Assembly: GCA_013001285.1 (NCBI GenBank)
Contig: JABDMU010000035.1
Location: 43,059-107,058 of the forward strand
DNA: 64,000 nt
From: Flavobacteriaceae bacterium
GTDB lineage: Bacteria; Bacteroidota; Bacteroidia; Flavobacteriales; Flavobacteriaceae
Reading direction: 5' to 3'
Below the pieces are notes generated by a model, which saw only the letters and a list, made by a program, of their open reading frames with translations, did not search any database and had not been told where the DNA came from. Shown here piece after piece: positions 36,072 through 43,995 of the stretch; position 1 is the stretch's first letter, and each line of letters starts with the position of its first letter. The position numbers and the translations under genes were made by a program.

Positions 36072-36185
36072 AAAAAAGCAATCAATGTTATTGGTCGAAT
36101 TAATTATAGTATTATTTGTATTTCTGTTTAATAAATGTAAATTCATGAAAATTTTAACTTAATATTAATTAAATATTTATTAAAA

Positions 36186-37406
36186 ATGAAAAAACGTTTT
36201 TATTTAAAATACTCTGTATTAGGAGTATTCGCTCTTTATTTAGTTGGATGTCAATCAGATTCAATTGAAGAAAATTCAACAGCTATTGAGAACATAACTT
36301 TTAAGCAATCTCAAGTTATTCCCGGAAGTTATATTATTGAATTAAATGATGATATGAATTCTAAATTACCGACTTTATCAAAAGTCAATTCAAAAGCTGA
36401 ATTTAAATCTCAACAATTAAGTTTAAGAGCATTTTATCTGAATGAATTCAAATCAATTGATTTAAATTCTAATGCAATAAAAAATGTTTACGGACATGCG
36501 CTTAATGGATTTGCAGCTCAGTTATCTGAAGCACAAGTCAATGCACTTAGAAATGATAAAAGAATAAAAAGCGTTGAAGAAGATCTTACTATTAGTATTT
36601 CACCATATAAAGGTAAACCTGGTGGTGGAGGTGGAGGTAATGATCCAGAAGAGGTTCCTTATGGAACAACTCGAGTAGGTGGAGGTGGCGCAACTTCAAG
36701 TCATGTAGCTTGGGTAATCGATAGTGGTATCGATCAAGATCACCCTGACTTAAATGTTGATACTAGCAATAGTATTTCGTTTTTATCTGGCTCGCCATCC
36801 AACCAATCACCTAATGACCAAAATGGACATGGTACTCACGTCGCTGGAACTATTGGAGCCATTGACAATGAAATTGGTACAGTTGGAGTTTCACCGGGCA
36901 ATCTAGTGGTTGCGGTAAGAGTTTTGGATAGAAGGGGAAGCGGTTCTACTTCTGGGGTTATTGCTGGTGTAAACTATGTTGCAGCCAATGGATCAAATGG
37001 AGATGTCGCAAATATGAGTTTAGGAGGAGGCGTTTCTACATCGCTGGACAATGCCGTAATAAATGCCTCAGCTAATGTAACGTTTGTATTAGCAGCTGGA
37101 AACGAATCAGACGATGCGAATAACCATTCTCCAGCAAGAGCTAATGGTCCAAATATCTATACCATATCCGCTATGAATAGTTCTGATAACTGGGCATCAT
37201 TTTCAAATTACGGTGATTCAGTAGATTACTGTGCACCTGGTGTTGCTGTGAAGTCTGCTTGGAAGAATGGAGGTTATAATACTATTAGTGGAACTTCAAT
37301 GGCTGCACCTCATGCAGCTGGAGTTTTATTGTTTGGTAATCCTTCTTCAGATGGGACAGTGAATGGAGATCCTGATGGAGATCCAGATCCAATAATTCAT
37401 CTTTAA
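36186..37406 (+). CDS. Secreted subtilisin-like serine protease (S8, proteinase K-like) lipoprotein
   Basis: The 406-aa protein has a lipoprotein signal (VFALYLVGC, Cys22). It then has an inhibitor-I9-like propeptide (about 45-140, VIPGSYIIELND...VNALRNDKRIKSVEEDL), a Gly-rich linker and a subtilase domain. The triad is visible: Asp179 (VIDSGID), His215 (GHGTHVAG) and Ser371 (SGTSMAAPH), with oxyanion Asn in AAGNESDD. It ends soon after the catalytic Ser with an Asp/Gly-rich tail (GDPDGDPDPIIHL) and no sorting domain. It would be exported, mature by propeptide cleavage, and degrade proteins outside. A strong terminator follows. Confidence 0.95.
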   Translation: MKKRFYLKYSVLGVFALYLVGCQSDSIEENSTAIENITFKQSQVIPGSYIIELNDDMNSKLPTLSKVNSKAEFKSQQLSLRAFYLNEFKSIDLNSNAIKNVYGHALNGFAAQLSEAQVNALRNDKRIKSVEEDLTISISPYKGKPGGGGGGNDPEEVPYGTTRVGGGGATSSHVAWVIDSGIDQDHPDLNVDTSNSISFLSGSPSNQSPNDQNGHGTHVAGTIGAIDNEIGTVGVSPGNLVVAVRVLDRRGSGSTSGVIAGVNYVAANGSNGDVANMSLGGGVSTSLDNAVINASANVTFVLAAGNESDDANNHSPARANGPNIYTISAMNSSDNWASFSNYGDSVDYCAPGVAVKSAWKNGGYNTISGTSMAAPHAAGVLLFGNPSSDGTVNGDPDGDPDPIIHL

Positions 37407-37419
37407 TATAAAATAGTTT

Positions 37420-37453
37420 TAAAAGCCACTTTTCTTAAAGTGGCTTTTTTTTT
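37420..37453 (+). terminator. Intrinsic terminator after the subtilase gene
   Basis: AAAAGCCACTTT-TCTT-AAAGTGGCTTTT forms a 12-bp stem followed by a long T-run. Confidence 0.9.
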
Positions 37454-37481
37454 GCCGCAAATTTTCACCAACTTTGTCGTA

Positions 37482-37709
37482 ATGAATTTCTTTTATACCA
37501 TTCTACTCTATTTCCAAAAACACGGCTATTATGTATGTCAACGCATTGCTGACAGATTGGGTATCAGAGCACGTGTTGTACGTACCTCTTTTATGTACCT
37601 CACTTTTGTGACCTTAGGATTTGGTTTTGCACTTTACTTATTTATCGCATTTTGGATGCGTATTAAAGACCTTGTTTACACTAAACGAACTTCTGTATTT
37701 GATTTGTAG
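37482..37709 (+). CDS. PspC-domain membrane protein
   Basis: The start is ATG 37482 (MNFFYTILLYFQKHGYYVC), 75 aa. An upstream GTG at 37440 lies in the terminator stem and is rejected. The pattern YYVCQRIADRLGIRARVVRTSFMYLTFVTLGFGFALYLFIAFWMRI is the PspC domain: a short basic amphipathic segment, then one or two membrane helices. PspC proteins take part in phage-shock envelope-stress responses in enterobacteria; the role of this stand-alone form is unknown. The K+ channel gene starts 3 nt after its stop, so the two are co-transcribed. Confidence 0.88.
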   Translation: MNFFYTILLYFQKHGYYVCQRIADRLGIRARVVRTSFMYLTFVTLGFGFALYLFIAFWMRIKDLVYTKRTSVFDL

Positions 37710-37712
37710 CCT

Positions 37713-38735
37713 ATGAGCAATTCATTAATTAGAGTATTTAGATCTAAAATAAACATAGCAATTATTTTACTCATATTGTTGCTCTTTATTGGCATTGTTG
37801 GTTTCAAATTAATGACCAATTATTCTTGGATTGATTCTTTTTATATGACTGTTATTACCATAACTACAGTCGGATTTGGTGAAGTAAGACCTCTTGATGA
37901 AGAATCTAAAGTGTTTACAATTTTTTTAATTCTGACAAGTGTAATAATTGTGGGTTATGCCTTAAAGGTGATTACTGAATATATTTTAAGTAAAAATGAT
38001 ATTGAAGAAATAAAACAAAAAAAGATGCAAAAAAAGATTGATGATTTAACCAATCACATCATTATTTGTGGTTATGGTCGAAATGGAAAGCAGGCAGCAA
38101 AAAAATTATTTGCACATAATAAGCCATTTGTTGTGATAGAAAAGAATAAAGATGTTGTTGAACGAAACCAAAGTGATGAAGTGCTCTTTGTTCAAGGTAA
38201 TGCCAATGAAGACGATATCTTAGAAATCGCTGGCGTAAATCGGGCAGATTGTCTTATTTCTGCCTTACCTAATGATGCAGATAATGTCTTTGTTGTACTT
38301 TCAGCAAGGCAGAAAAATGGAACGATTCGAATCATAAGTCGTGCTTCTCATGAATCAACCTTTGATAAATTAAAATTGGCAGGTGCCAACAATGTTATTT
38401 TACCTGATAAGATTGGAGGTGATCATATGGCGTCCTTGGTGGTTGTTCCTGACCTGGTTGAATTTATCGATAACCTTACTATAGTTGGAGGAGACAATAT
38501 TAATATTGAAGAGATCAGTGTCGAAAAATTATATGACATCTCTGAGCTAAAAACTATAAGAGAGCTTGATTTCCGAAAAAAAACAGGTTGTACTGTTATT
38601 GGATATAAAAATCCTCAAGGTGAGTATCTTGTCAATCCAGATTCAAATTTAGAATTGACTCCTAATTCTAAGGTAATCGTGCTCGGCAGACCTGAACAAA
38701 TTCAAATGCTAAATTCAATTTATAACATCGAATAG
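37713..38735 (+). CDS. Potassium channel with RCK (TrkA-N/TrkA-C) domains
   Basis: The 340-aa protein has two membrane helices (about 13-31 and 67-88) flanking a pore helix and the selectivity filter TVGFGE (about 50-55). This is GFG instead of the usual GYG. It is followed by a cytoplasmic RCK domain (IIICGYGRNGKQAAKKL, a Rossmann nucleotide site; GNANEDDILEIAGVNRADCLISALPND) and a C-terminal RCK_C part (about 255-340). Four copies would form a ligand-gated K+ channel. It follows the PspC gene by 3 nt, which hints at a shared membrane-stress or ion-homeostasis role. Confidence 0.94.
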   Translation: MSNSLIRVFRSKINIAIILLILLLFIGIVGFKLMTNYSWIDSFYMTVITITTVGFGEVRPLDEESKVFTIFLILTSVIIVGYALKVITEYILSKNDIEEIKQKKMQKKIDDLTNHIIICGYGRNGKQAAKKLFAHNKPFVVIEKNKDVVERNQSDEVLFVQGNANEDDILEIAGVNRADCLISALPNDADNVFVVLSARQKNGTIRIISRASHESTFDKLKLAGANNVILPDKIGGDHMASLVVVPDLVEFIDNLTIVGGDNINIEEISVEKLYDISELKTIRELDFRKKTGCTVIGYKNPQGEYLVNPDSNLELTPNSKVIVLGRPEQIQMLNSIYNIE

Positions 38736-38843
38736 GCCATTCGTTTTTAACAGCATTTGTTTTAAAAACTCAAATTTTTTTAGCATCTTGCTACCTTAAA
38801 ACACAATAAAACTAAACGTACTACTAACTAATCAGAACTCATT

Positions 38844-40481
38844 ATGAAGAATTTTCTTCTTTCAATTTTCACTTTATTTTTACCGCTCATATCAATGGCT
38901 CAAGAAGCAGAAAAAGGCCTGGACGAACGTGTCAATGATGCCTTTATGCCAGTGGCCGATTGGTGGGAAGGTCTGGTGTTAACTACAGTACCCATAGCAG
39001 GTTTCGACGTCCCTTTCGTGGTTATCCTATTAGTAGTGGGGGCCACATTCTTCACCTTTGTTTTTAAATTCCCAAACATCACCAAATTTGGTATGGCCAT
39101 CAATACGGTAAGAGGAAAATATGATGAAATTGAAGGTCACGGTGTTGAAGAAAAAGTAGCCGTTAATATTGTTGATGGAGATCTACCAGATACAATAAGA
39201 GATGAAAGTAAGGAAGGTGAAGTTTCGCATTTTCAAGCTTTGGCAACCGCAGTGTCTGGAACCGTAGGTTTAGGAAACATTGCAGGGGTAGCAGTAGCGA
39301 TCGCCTTAGGTGGTCCAGGAGCAACATTTTGGATGATTGTTTGCGGACTTATTGGAATGTCTACCAAATTTGTGGAATGTACACTTGGTGTAAAATATAG
39401 AGATGTTGATGAAGAAGGTACCGTTTATGGTGGACCGATGTACTATCTGTCTAAAGGATTAAAAGAACGCGGATTTGGAGGTATAGGTAAATTTCTTGCC
39501 GCCCTTTTCGCCATTTTGTGTATCGGGGCCTCTTTTGGCGGAGGTAATGCTTTTCAATCTAATCAGGCAACGGTGCAATTAACATCAATGCTTGGATTAG
39601 AAGGTGGGTCAATGGGATTTGTCATAGGCGTTATTCTTGCCATTCTTGTTGGTATTGTCATTATTGGAGGCATTAAACGTATTGCAAGTATTACAGAAAA
39701 GATCGTACCGTTCATGGCAGGTATTTATGTGCTGGCTGCATTGGTGATCATCTTCGCTAATTTTAGTGATATAGGAACGGCTTTCGGATTGATCTTCGAA
39801 GGCGCATTCTCGCCAATGGCTGGACTTGGTGGTTTAGTTGGTGTACTTATTGTTGGTTTCCAAAGAGCTGCCTTCTCAAACGAGGCTGGTGCTGGTTCTG
39901 CAGCAATTGCACATTCAGCAGTAAAAACCAAATATCCGGCATCTGAAGGTGTTGTGGCCTTACTTGAACCATTTATTGATACAGTTGTAATTTGTACGAT
40001 GACTGCCTTAGTGATCATATTCTTCAATATTGATGGCGGAAATATGCAAAGTGTTTTCCAATATGGAGCTGCAGGTGAATCTTCTAGTAGTGTCTTACTT
40101 AATGCAGATGGAAGTTCCATTGGCGGCGTAGATTTAACTTCTATGGCATTCGATTCAGTGATCCCTGGATTCTCATATATATTAACAATTGCCATCGTAT
40201 TGTTCGCCTTCTCCACAATGATCTCATGGTCCTATTATGGACTTCAGTCTTGGAAATATTTATTCGGAAAAGGAAAAACTGCTGATACAGTTTACAAAGT
40301 ATTATTCTTAGTGTTTATTGTAATTGGAGCAGCTGCAACTTTAGATGCCGTGATCAAATTCTCTGATGCGATGATCCTTGCCTTGGTATTCCCAAATATG
40401 ATAGGATTGTTCTTCTTATTCCCTAAGGTAAAAGAAGAAGTTGCCAAATACGTCGAAGCTATTCGTGCATCAAAAGACTAA
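38844..40481 (+). CDS. Alanine/glycine:cation symporter (AGCS family)
   Basis: The 545-aa protein has a Bacteroidota-type N-terminal extension with a signal-like segment, then about 11 membrane helices. AGCS signatures are FQALATAVSGTVGLGNIAGVAVAIALGGPGATFWM (about 131-165), GGPMYYLSKGL and FQRAAFSNEAGAGSAAIAHSAVKTKYPASEG (about 339-369). It imports alanine, glycine or related amino acids with Na+ or H+ across the inner membrane. It is followed after 6 nt by the HhH protein gene, whose first codons contain a terminator-shaped hairpin. Confidence 0.95.
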   Translation: MKNFLLSIFTLFLPLISMAQEAEKGLDERVNDAFMPVADWWEGLVLTTVPIAGFDVPFVVILLVVGATFFTFVFKFPNITKFGMAINTVRGKYDEIEGHGVEEKVAVNIVDGDLPDTIRDESKEGEVSHFQALATAVSGTVGLGNIAGVAVAIALGGPGATFWMIVCGLIGMSTKFVECTLGVKYRDVDEEGTVYGGPMYYLSKGLKERGFGGIGKFLAALFAILCIGASFGGGNAFQSNQATVQLTSMLGLEGGSMGFVIGVILAILVGIVIIGGIKRIASITEKIVPFMAGIYVLAALVIIFANFSDIGTAFGLIFEGAFSPMAGLGGLVGVLIVGFQRAAFSNEAGAGSAAIAHSAVKTKYPASEGVVALLEPFIDTVVICTMTALVIIFFNIDGGNMQSVFQYGAAGESSSSVLLNADGSSIGGVDLTSMAFDSVIPGFSYILTIAIVLFAFSTMISWSYYGLQSWKYLFGKGKTADTVYKVLFLVFIVIGAAATLDAVIKFSDAMILALVFPNMIGLFFLFPKVKEEVAKYVEAIRASKD

Positions 40482-40487
40482 ATTAAA

Positions 40488-41363
40488 ATGAAATATTTAA
40501 GATCCCATTTCATGTTTACTAAACAACAACGAAATGGGATTTTTTTATTGTTGTTTTTGATCATTGCACTGCAATCTTCATACTATTACATCGATTTGTC
40601 TTCAGACAACTATGCATTTTCTGAAGCTGAATATGCCCTCTATCAAGAAGAAATAGCCGCATTGAAACTTAAGAAAATAGAAGAGAATAAACCGAAACTA
40701 TTTCCATTCAATCCTAATTTTATCACAGATTTTAAAGGCTATACCTTAGGAATGAGCAATGAAGAGATCGATAGATTACACAAATTTCGAGCTTCAAATC
40801 AATGGGTGAATTCAGCTAAAGATTTTCAAAGGGTAACCAAAGTTTCAGACTCCTTACTTGCGTCAATGTCACCATTATTCAAATTTCCAGAATGGGTAAC
40901 ACATCCCAAGCCTTCTAGAAATTACAATACCTTTACTAATTCACCCAAATCATATGATCAAAAAATAGATCTGAACATGGCAACCGCCAAACAACTGCAA
41001 CGCGTTAACGGCATTGGTGAGAAACTTTCCGACCGGATCGTTTCCTTTAGAAACAAATTTAATGATGGCTTTATTGCCGATGTACAATTACAAGATGTAT
41101 ACGGCCTTTCACCAGAAGTCGTCGAAAGGGTTTTGCAACAATTCACAGTTAAAACACCACGAAAAATAGAAAAGATCGATCTGAACACTGCTACCATGGA
41201 ACAATTGGTGACCATTCAGCATATCGATTATGAAATAGCCTCGGAGATCATTGAGCAACGCACGTTAAGAGAAGGTTTCAATTCATTTGACGAATTAAGC
41301 AAAGTAAAAGAATTTCCAATCCATAAAATTGACATAATTAAATTATATTTGAAGCTTGAATAA
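40488..41363 (+). CDS. Membrane-anchored helix-hairpin-helix protein (ComEA-like)
   Basis: The 291-aa protein has one N-terminal membrane helix (about 17-31, GIFLLLFLIIALQSS). It carries HhH-type units, two clear ones being IDLNMATAKQLQRVNGIGEKLSDRIVSFR (about 161-190) and IDLNTATMEQLVTIQHIDYEIASEII (about 231-256), plus a weaker N-terminal one (about 91-108). HhH motifs contact DNA backbone without sequence specificity; ComEA uses them in DNA uptake. The start MKYLRSHFMFTKQQRNGIF is typical of flavobacterial homologs. No ComEC-like gene is near, so a competence role is only a possibility. The mRNA can form a perfect hairpin plus U-run within codons 5-20. Confidence 0.9.
   Translation: MKYLRSHFMFTKQQRNGIFLLLFLIIALQSSYYYIDLSSDNYAFSEAEYALYQEEIAALKLKKIEENKPKLFPFNPNFITDFKGYTLGMSNEEIDRLHKFRASNQWVNSAKDFQRVTKVSDSLLASMSPLFKFPEWVTHPKPSRNYNTFTNSPKSYDQKIDLNMATAKQLQRVNGIGEKLSDRIVSFRNKFNDGFIADVQLQDVYGLSPEVVERVLQQFTVKTPRKIEKIDLNTATMEQLVTIQHIDYEIASEIIEQRTLREGFNSFDELSKVKEFPIHKIDIIKLYLKLE
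40502..40546 (+). terminator. Terminator-like hairpin inside the start of the HhH gene
   Basis: ATCCCATTTC (40502-40511) pairs perfectly with GAAATGGGAT (40531-40540) and is followed by six T. It lies inside codons 5-20 of the HhH gene and 20 nt after the symporter stop. It may end most of the symporter transcripts or act as an attenuator. Confidence 0.55.
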
Positions 41364-41374
41364 AGACTAGAACT

Positions 41375-42541
41375 ATGAATAGTATGTACTTCAATGAAGA
41401 GCATCAAATGTTTAGAAAAAGCCTCAAAGATTTTCTACAAAAAGAAGTTGTACCGCATATTGAAAAATGGGAGGAAACTGGAACCATTGAATCTTTCATT
41501 TGGAAAAAATTTGGAGATATGGGTTACTTTGGTCTTGCCTATCCCGAATCCTATGGAGGCCTAGATCTTGATATTTTCTATACCGTTATTCTTTTAGAAG
41601 AATTACAAAAAATAAATTCCGGAGGATTTGCCGCTGCCATTTGGGCACATGCGTATTTAGCAATGACACACCTCAATAAAGAAGGTGATGATCGTATAAA
41701 AAAAGAATATCTGGCACCGAGTATTTCAGGTGAAAAGGTGGGATGCTTGTGTGTTACTGAACCCTTTGGTGGATCAGACGTGGCTGGAATGCGAAGTACT
41801 GCAGTTAAACAAGGCGATTATTACATATTAAATGGCTCGAAAACGTTCATAACAAACGGCGTGTACTGCGACTATATGGTGGTAGCTGCGAAAACAAATC
41901 CAGAACTCGGCAATAAAGGCATCAGTATGTTTGTTGTTGATAAAGACACACCTGGCGTGTCCGTTTCCAAATTAAATAAATTAGGATGGCGCGCTTCAGA
42001 TACTGCAGAAATTGCCTATGACAATGTTAAAGTACCTGTCGAAAATTTAATGGGCGAACCAGGTAAAGGCTTTCCTTATATCATGCAACATTTTGCGCTT
42101 GAACGATTGCTGATGGGTATCAATGCTCATGCGCGTTCTGAGTTTGCCTTAGATTACGTATTAACCTATATGAATGAGCGCAAGACATTTGGAAAACGCC
42201 TAGATGAATACCAAGCCCTCCGTCATAAATATGCAGATCTCTATGCAAACATGGAGATGTGCCGAGAATATAATTATTCAGTCGCCCACAGATTGAATAA
42301 AGGGGAGTATGTCGTGAAAGAAGCTACCATTTCTAAATTGCAATCCACAAAAATGGCAGATGAGGTAGCCTATCATTGCTTGCAATTCTTAGGGGGTTAT
42401 GGTTATATGGAAGATTACCCAATGGCGCGACTGTTTCGCGATAGCCGACTTGGGCCAATTGGTGGAGGCACGTCCGAAATTCTTCGGGAGATCATTGCAA
42501 AAATGGTCATCGATAAGAAAAGTTATAAGCCTGCCACCTAG
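41375..42541 (+). CDS. Acyl-CoA dehydrogenase (long-chain/isovaleryl-type catalytic base)
   Basis: This 388-aa flavoprotein has ACAD signatures CLCVTEPFGGSDVAGMRSTAV (about 126-146), NGSKTFITNG, and C-terminal LQFLGGYGYMEDYPMARLFRD. The usual base position near the end (YEGTxxI in medium/short-chain enzymes) is Gly here (IGGGTSEILRE). HFALERLLMGI (about 239-249) offers a Glu on helix G, as in long-chain and isovaleryl-CoA dehydrogenases. It oxidises an acyl-CoA at alpha-beta and passes electrons to ETF. Chain length cannot be fixed. It starts 11 nt after the HhH stop. Confidence 0.93.
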   Translation: MNSMYFNEEHQMFRKSLKDFLQKEVVPHIEKWEETGTIESFIWKKFGDMGYFGLAYPESYGGLDLDIFYTVILLEELQKINSGGFAAAIWAHAYLAMTHLNKEGDDRIKKEYLAPSISGEKVGCLCVTEPFGGSDVAGMRSTAVKQGDYYILNGSKTFITNGVYCDYMVVAAKTNPELGNKGISMFVVDKDTPGVSVSKLNKLGWRASDTAEIAYDNVKVPVENLMGEPGKGFPYIMQHFALERLLMGINAHARSEFALDYVLTYMNERKTFGKRLDEYQALRHKYADLYANMEMCREYNYSVAHRLNKGEYVVKEATISKLQSTKMADEVAYHCLQFLGGYGYMEDYPMARLFRDSRLGPIGGGTSEILREIIAKMVIDKKSYKPAT

Positions 42542-42699
42542 TTTTTTCTTTTTGGCAAATCCAACTTTGCCAATAAACCTATAAACAATTTCAACCAATT
42601 AGGCCAGCAAAGCTGGACCGCGCTGTCCAGACTCGCTTTCTCATATGCTTTTTGAGCAGAGGAGAAGAGCTCAAACAGATCCTCCCATCGCTTTTGCAA
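42538..42699 (-). CDS. Possible 53-aa small protein antisense to the acdh-rpsU gap
   Basis: The minus-strand frame from TTG 42699 to TAG 42538 reads LQKRWEDLFELFSSAQKAYE, then KASLDSAVQLCWPNWLKLFI, then GLLAKLDLPKRKN. It is rich in Trp, Leu and charged residues, as in real amphipathic proteins, and its DNA is more G+C-rich than the flanks. There is no ATG, and the stop overlaps the end of the acyl-CoA dehydrogenase gene. It may be a small protein, a decayed gene end, or chance. I cannot name it. Confidence 0.25.
   Translation of the reverse strand: MQKRWEDLFELFSSAQKAYEKASLDSAVQLCWPNWLKLFIGLLAKLDLPKRKN
42552..42573 (+). terminator. Stem-loop after the acyl-CoA dehydrogenase gene
   Basis: TTGGCAAA-TCCAAC-TTTGCCAA forms an 8-bp stem, with a T-run on the 5' side only. 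The 244-nt gap to rpsU also holds the rpsU promoter and a possible minus-strand small ORF. Confidence 0.45.
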
Positions 42700-42718
42700 C
42701 AAATAAATTGAGAAAGTA

Positions 42719-42748
42719 TTGTAATATTTTAATTTCGTTTTATATTTG
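42719..42748 (+). promoter_or_regulatory. rpsU promoter (-33 TTG, N19, -7 TATATTTG)
   Basis: TTG at 42719-42721, a 19-bp spacer and TATATTTG at 42741-42748 fit the Bacteroidota housekeeping consensus exactly. The expected leader is about 34 nt and contains the strong Shine-Dalgarno. Confidence 0.8.
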
Positions 42749-42765
42749 CAGCCTCAAAATCTAAA

Positions 42766-42776
42766 AGAGAGGAGGT
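42766..42776 (+). promoter_or_regulatory. Extended Shine-Dalgarno of rpsU
   Basis: AGAGAGGAGGT, 9 nt before the rpsU ATG, can pair along 11 nt (one G-U) with the Bacteroidota 16S rRNA 3' tail (ACCUCCUUUCU, from general knowledge). Other genes in this window lack such a site. In Flavobacterium, bS21 is part of the pocket that hides the anti-SD, so free ribosomes lacking bS21 would favour this mRNA, a feedback loop. Confidence 0.8.
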
Positions 42777-42785
42777 TAAGACACT

Positions 42786-42980
42786 ATGTTAATTATACCA
42801 ATTAAAGACGGAGAAAATATAGACCGAGCGCTAAAGCGTTACAAAAGAAAGTTTACAAAAACTGGCACCATGATGCAATTACGCGGAAGAAAGCAGTTTA
42901 CAAAGCCTTCGATCTCAAAACGTGCTCAACTTCAAAAAGCACAATACATCCAAGGTCTACGCGATCAGGAAACCGAATAA
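42786..42980 (+). CDS. rpsU: 30S ribosomal protein bS21
   Basis: The 64-aa protein MLIIPIKDGENIDRALKRYK continues with RKFTKTGTMMQLRGRKQFTKPS and is a full-length bS21 of the Bacteroidota type (basic, with the R/K-rich C-terminal half). It binds the 30S platform near the 16S 3' end. In Bacteroidota, bS21 with bS18 and bS6 holds the anti-Shine-Dalgarno in a pocket. The gene has a consensus promoter, an extended SD and its own terminator, so it is a free-standing, probably self-regulated unit. Confidence 0.97.
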   Translation: MLIIPIKDGENIDRALKRYKRKFTKTGTMMQLRGRKQFTKPSISKRAQLQKAQYIQGLRDQETE

Positions 42981-43000
42981 AAAAGTTTTTCAAATAAAAC

Positions 43001-43032
43001 AAATCCCATAAGTTCACCTTATGGGATTTTTT
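43001..43032 (+). terminator. Intrinsic terminator after rpsU
   Basis: AATCCCATAAG-TTCAC-CTTATGGGATT gives an 11-bp stem followed by TTTT. Confidence 0.85.
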
Positions 43033-43033
43033 A

Positions 43034-43062
43034 TTGCAACTCATTAAAGTTTTGTAACTTTA
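43034..43062 (+). promoter_or_regulatory. Promoter candidate for xerC
   Basis: TTG (43034-43036), N18, TAACTTTA (43055-43062; one mismatch to TAnnTTTG). A palindrome TTAAAGTT-TTGT-AACTTTAA (43044-43063) covers the -7 box. ATG follows at 43081. Confidence 0.45.
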
Positions 43063-43080
43063 AATCATAAAATTCAGTAC

Positions 43081-43968
43081 ATGTCCTTCAAATCATTTTA
43101 CGCATACCTTGCATTAGAAAAGAAGTATTCTGATCATACCATAAAAGCCTATAAAAGAGATTTAGAGGATTTTGAATCTTTCATTCAAAATGAATACGAT
43201 CAACAGGACCCTTCAGAGATCATATATCCACAAATAAGAAACTGGGTCGTTCATCTGGTTGAAAATAATATATCAAATCGAACCATCAATAGAAAAATAA
43301 GTGCTTTAAATAGTTATTTTAAGTTCTTGATGAAAGTTGAGGCCATCACAATAAATCCTCTAACCAAACACAAGGCTTTAAAAACGAGTAAAAAAGTTCA
43401 GATTCCATTTTCCGAAAAAGAGATTAATTCTGTTCTGGATGATTTAAATTTTGACGACACCTATGAAGGTGTTCGTGATAAACTCATCATTGAATTATTC
43501 TATTCAACGGGAATGAGACGAGTTGAACTTGTGCAAATTAAATGCGACGATATCAATGTGCATCAACAAACTGTTAAGATTCTAGGTAAGCGAAATAAAG
43601 AACGCATCTTACCGTTATTAAATACTGTGATGGATTCAATTAATGCGTATAAAGAGAAACGAGGCCAATTAGAAATCATACACGATAAAGCGCATTTTTT
43701 TTTAACTAAAAAAGGTCATAAAATTTATGAAACTCTTGTATACCGAATAATAAATGATTATTTTAGTAAGGCATCGCATAAAGTAAAAAAGAGTCCACAT
43801 ATATTAAGACACTCATTTGCGACTCATTTACTGAATCAAGGTGCTGATTTAAATGCTGTAAAAGAATTATTAGGACACTCGAGCTTGGCTGCCACACAAA
43901 TATATACGCACTCAAGTATAGCCGAGTTAAAAGAGGTGCATTCTAAGACGCATCCAAGAAATAAATAA
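43081..43968 (+). CDS. xerC: Tyrosine recombinase XerC/XerD
   Basis: The 295-aa protein has an N-terminal SAM-like DNA-binding domain (about 1-90; KKYSDHTIKAYKRDLEDFESF) and a C-terminal catalytic domain. The latter carries Arg in STGMRRVELVQIKCDDI, Lys in LGKRNKERILPL, HILRHSFATHL (H-x-x-R) and LGHSSLAATQIYTHSS (His and nucleophile Tyr). It resolves chromosome dimers at dif in cooperation with a second Xer protein. The position between rpsU and hpf is conserved in flavobacteria and does not indicate a mobile element. No dif site is seen in the window. Confidence 0.93.
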   Translation: MSFKSFYAYLALEKKYSDHTIKAYKRDLEDFESFIQNEYDQQDPSEIIYPQIRNWVVHLVENNISNRTINRKISALNSYFKFLMKVEAITINPLTKHKALKTSKKVQIPFSEKEINSVLDDLNFDDTYEGVRDKLIIELFYSTGMRRVELVQIKCDDINVHQQTVKILGKRNKERILPLLNTVMDSINAYKEKRGQLEIIHDKAHFFLTKKGHKIYETLVYRIINDYFSKASHKVKKSPHILRHSFATHLLNQGADLNAVKELLGHSSLAATQIYTHSSIAELKEVHSKTHPRNK

Positions 43969-43995
43969 ATAATTGTCTAACCAAAAATTAGAAGT

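Noticed and set aside
37440..37481. GTG start at 37440 for the PspC-domain gene
   Set aside because: The extra 14 codons overlap the terminator stem and T-run of the subtilase gene; ATG 37482 starts the conserved domain properly.
39725..40216. 163-codon open frame antisense to the symporter gene
   Set aside because: It lies wholly inside a well-recognised gene, has low-complexity Pro/Thr/Ser composition typical of a reverse-strand shadow, and no promoter box was seen.
43081..43968. Tyrosine recombinase as mark of an integrative element near the tRNA genes
   Set aside because: It is a XerC/D housekeeping protein in a conserved gene order; no other mobile genes or att-flanked island are visible.
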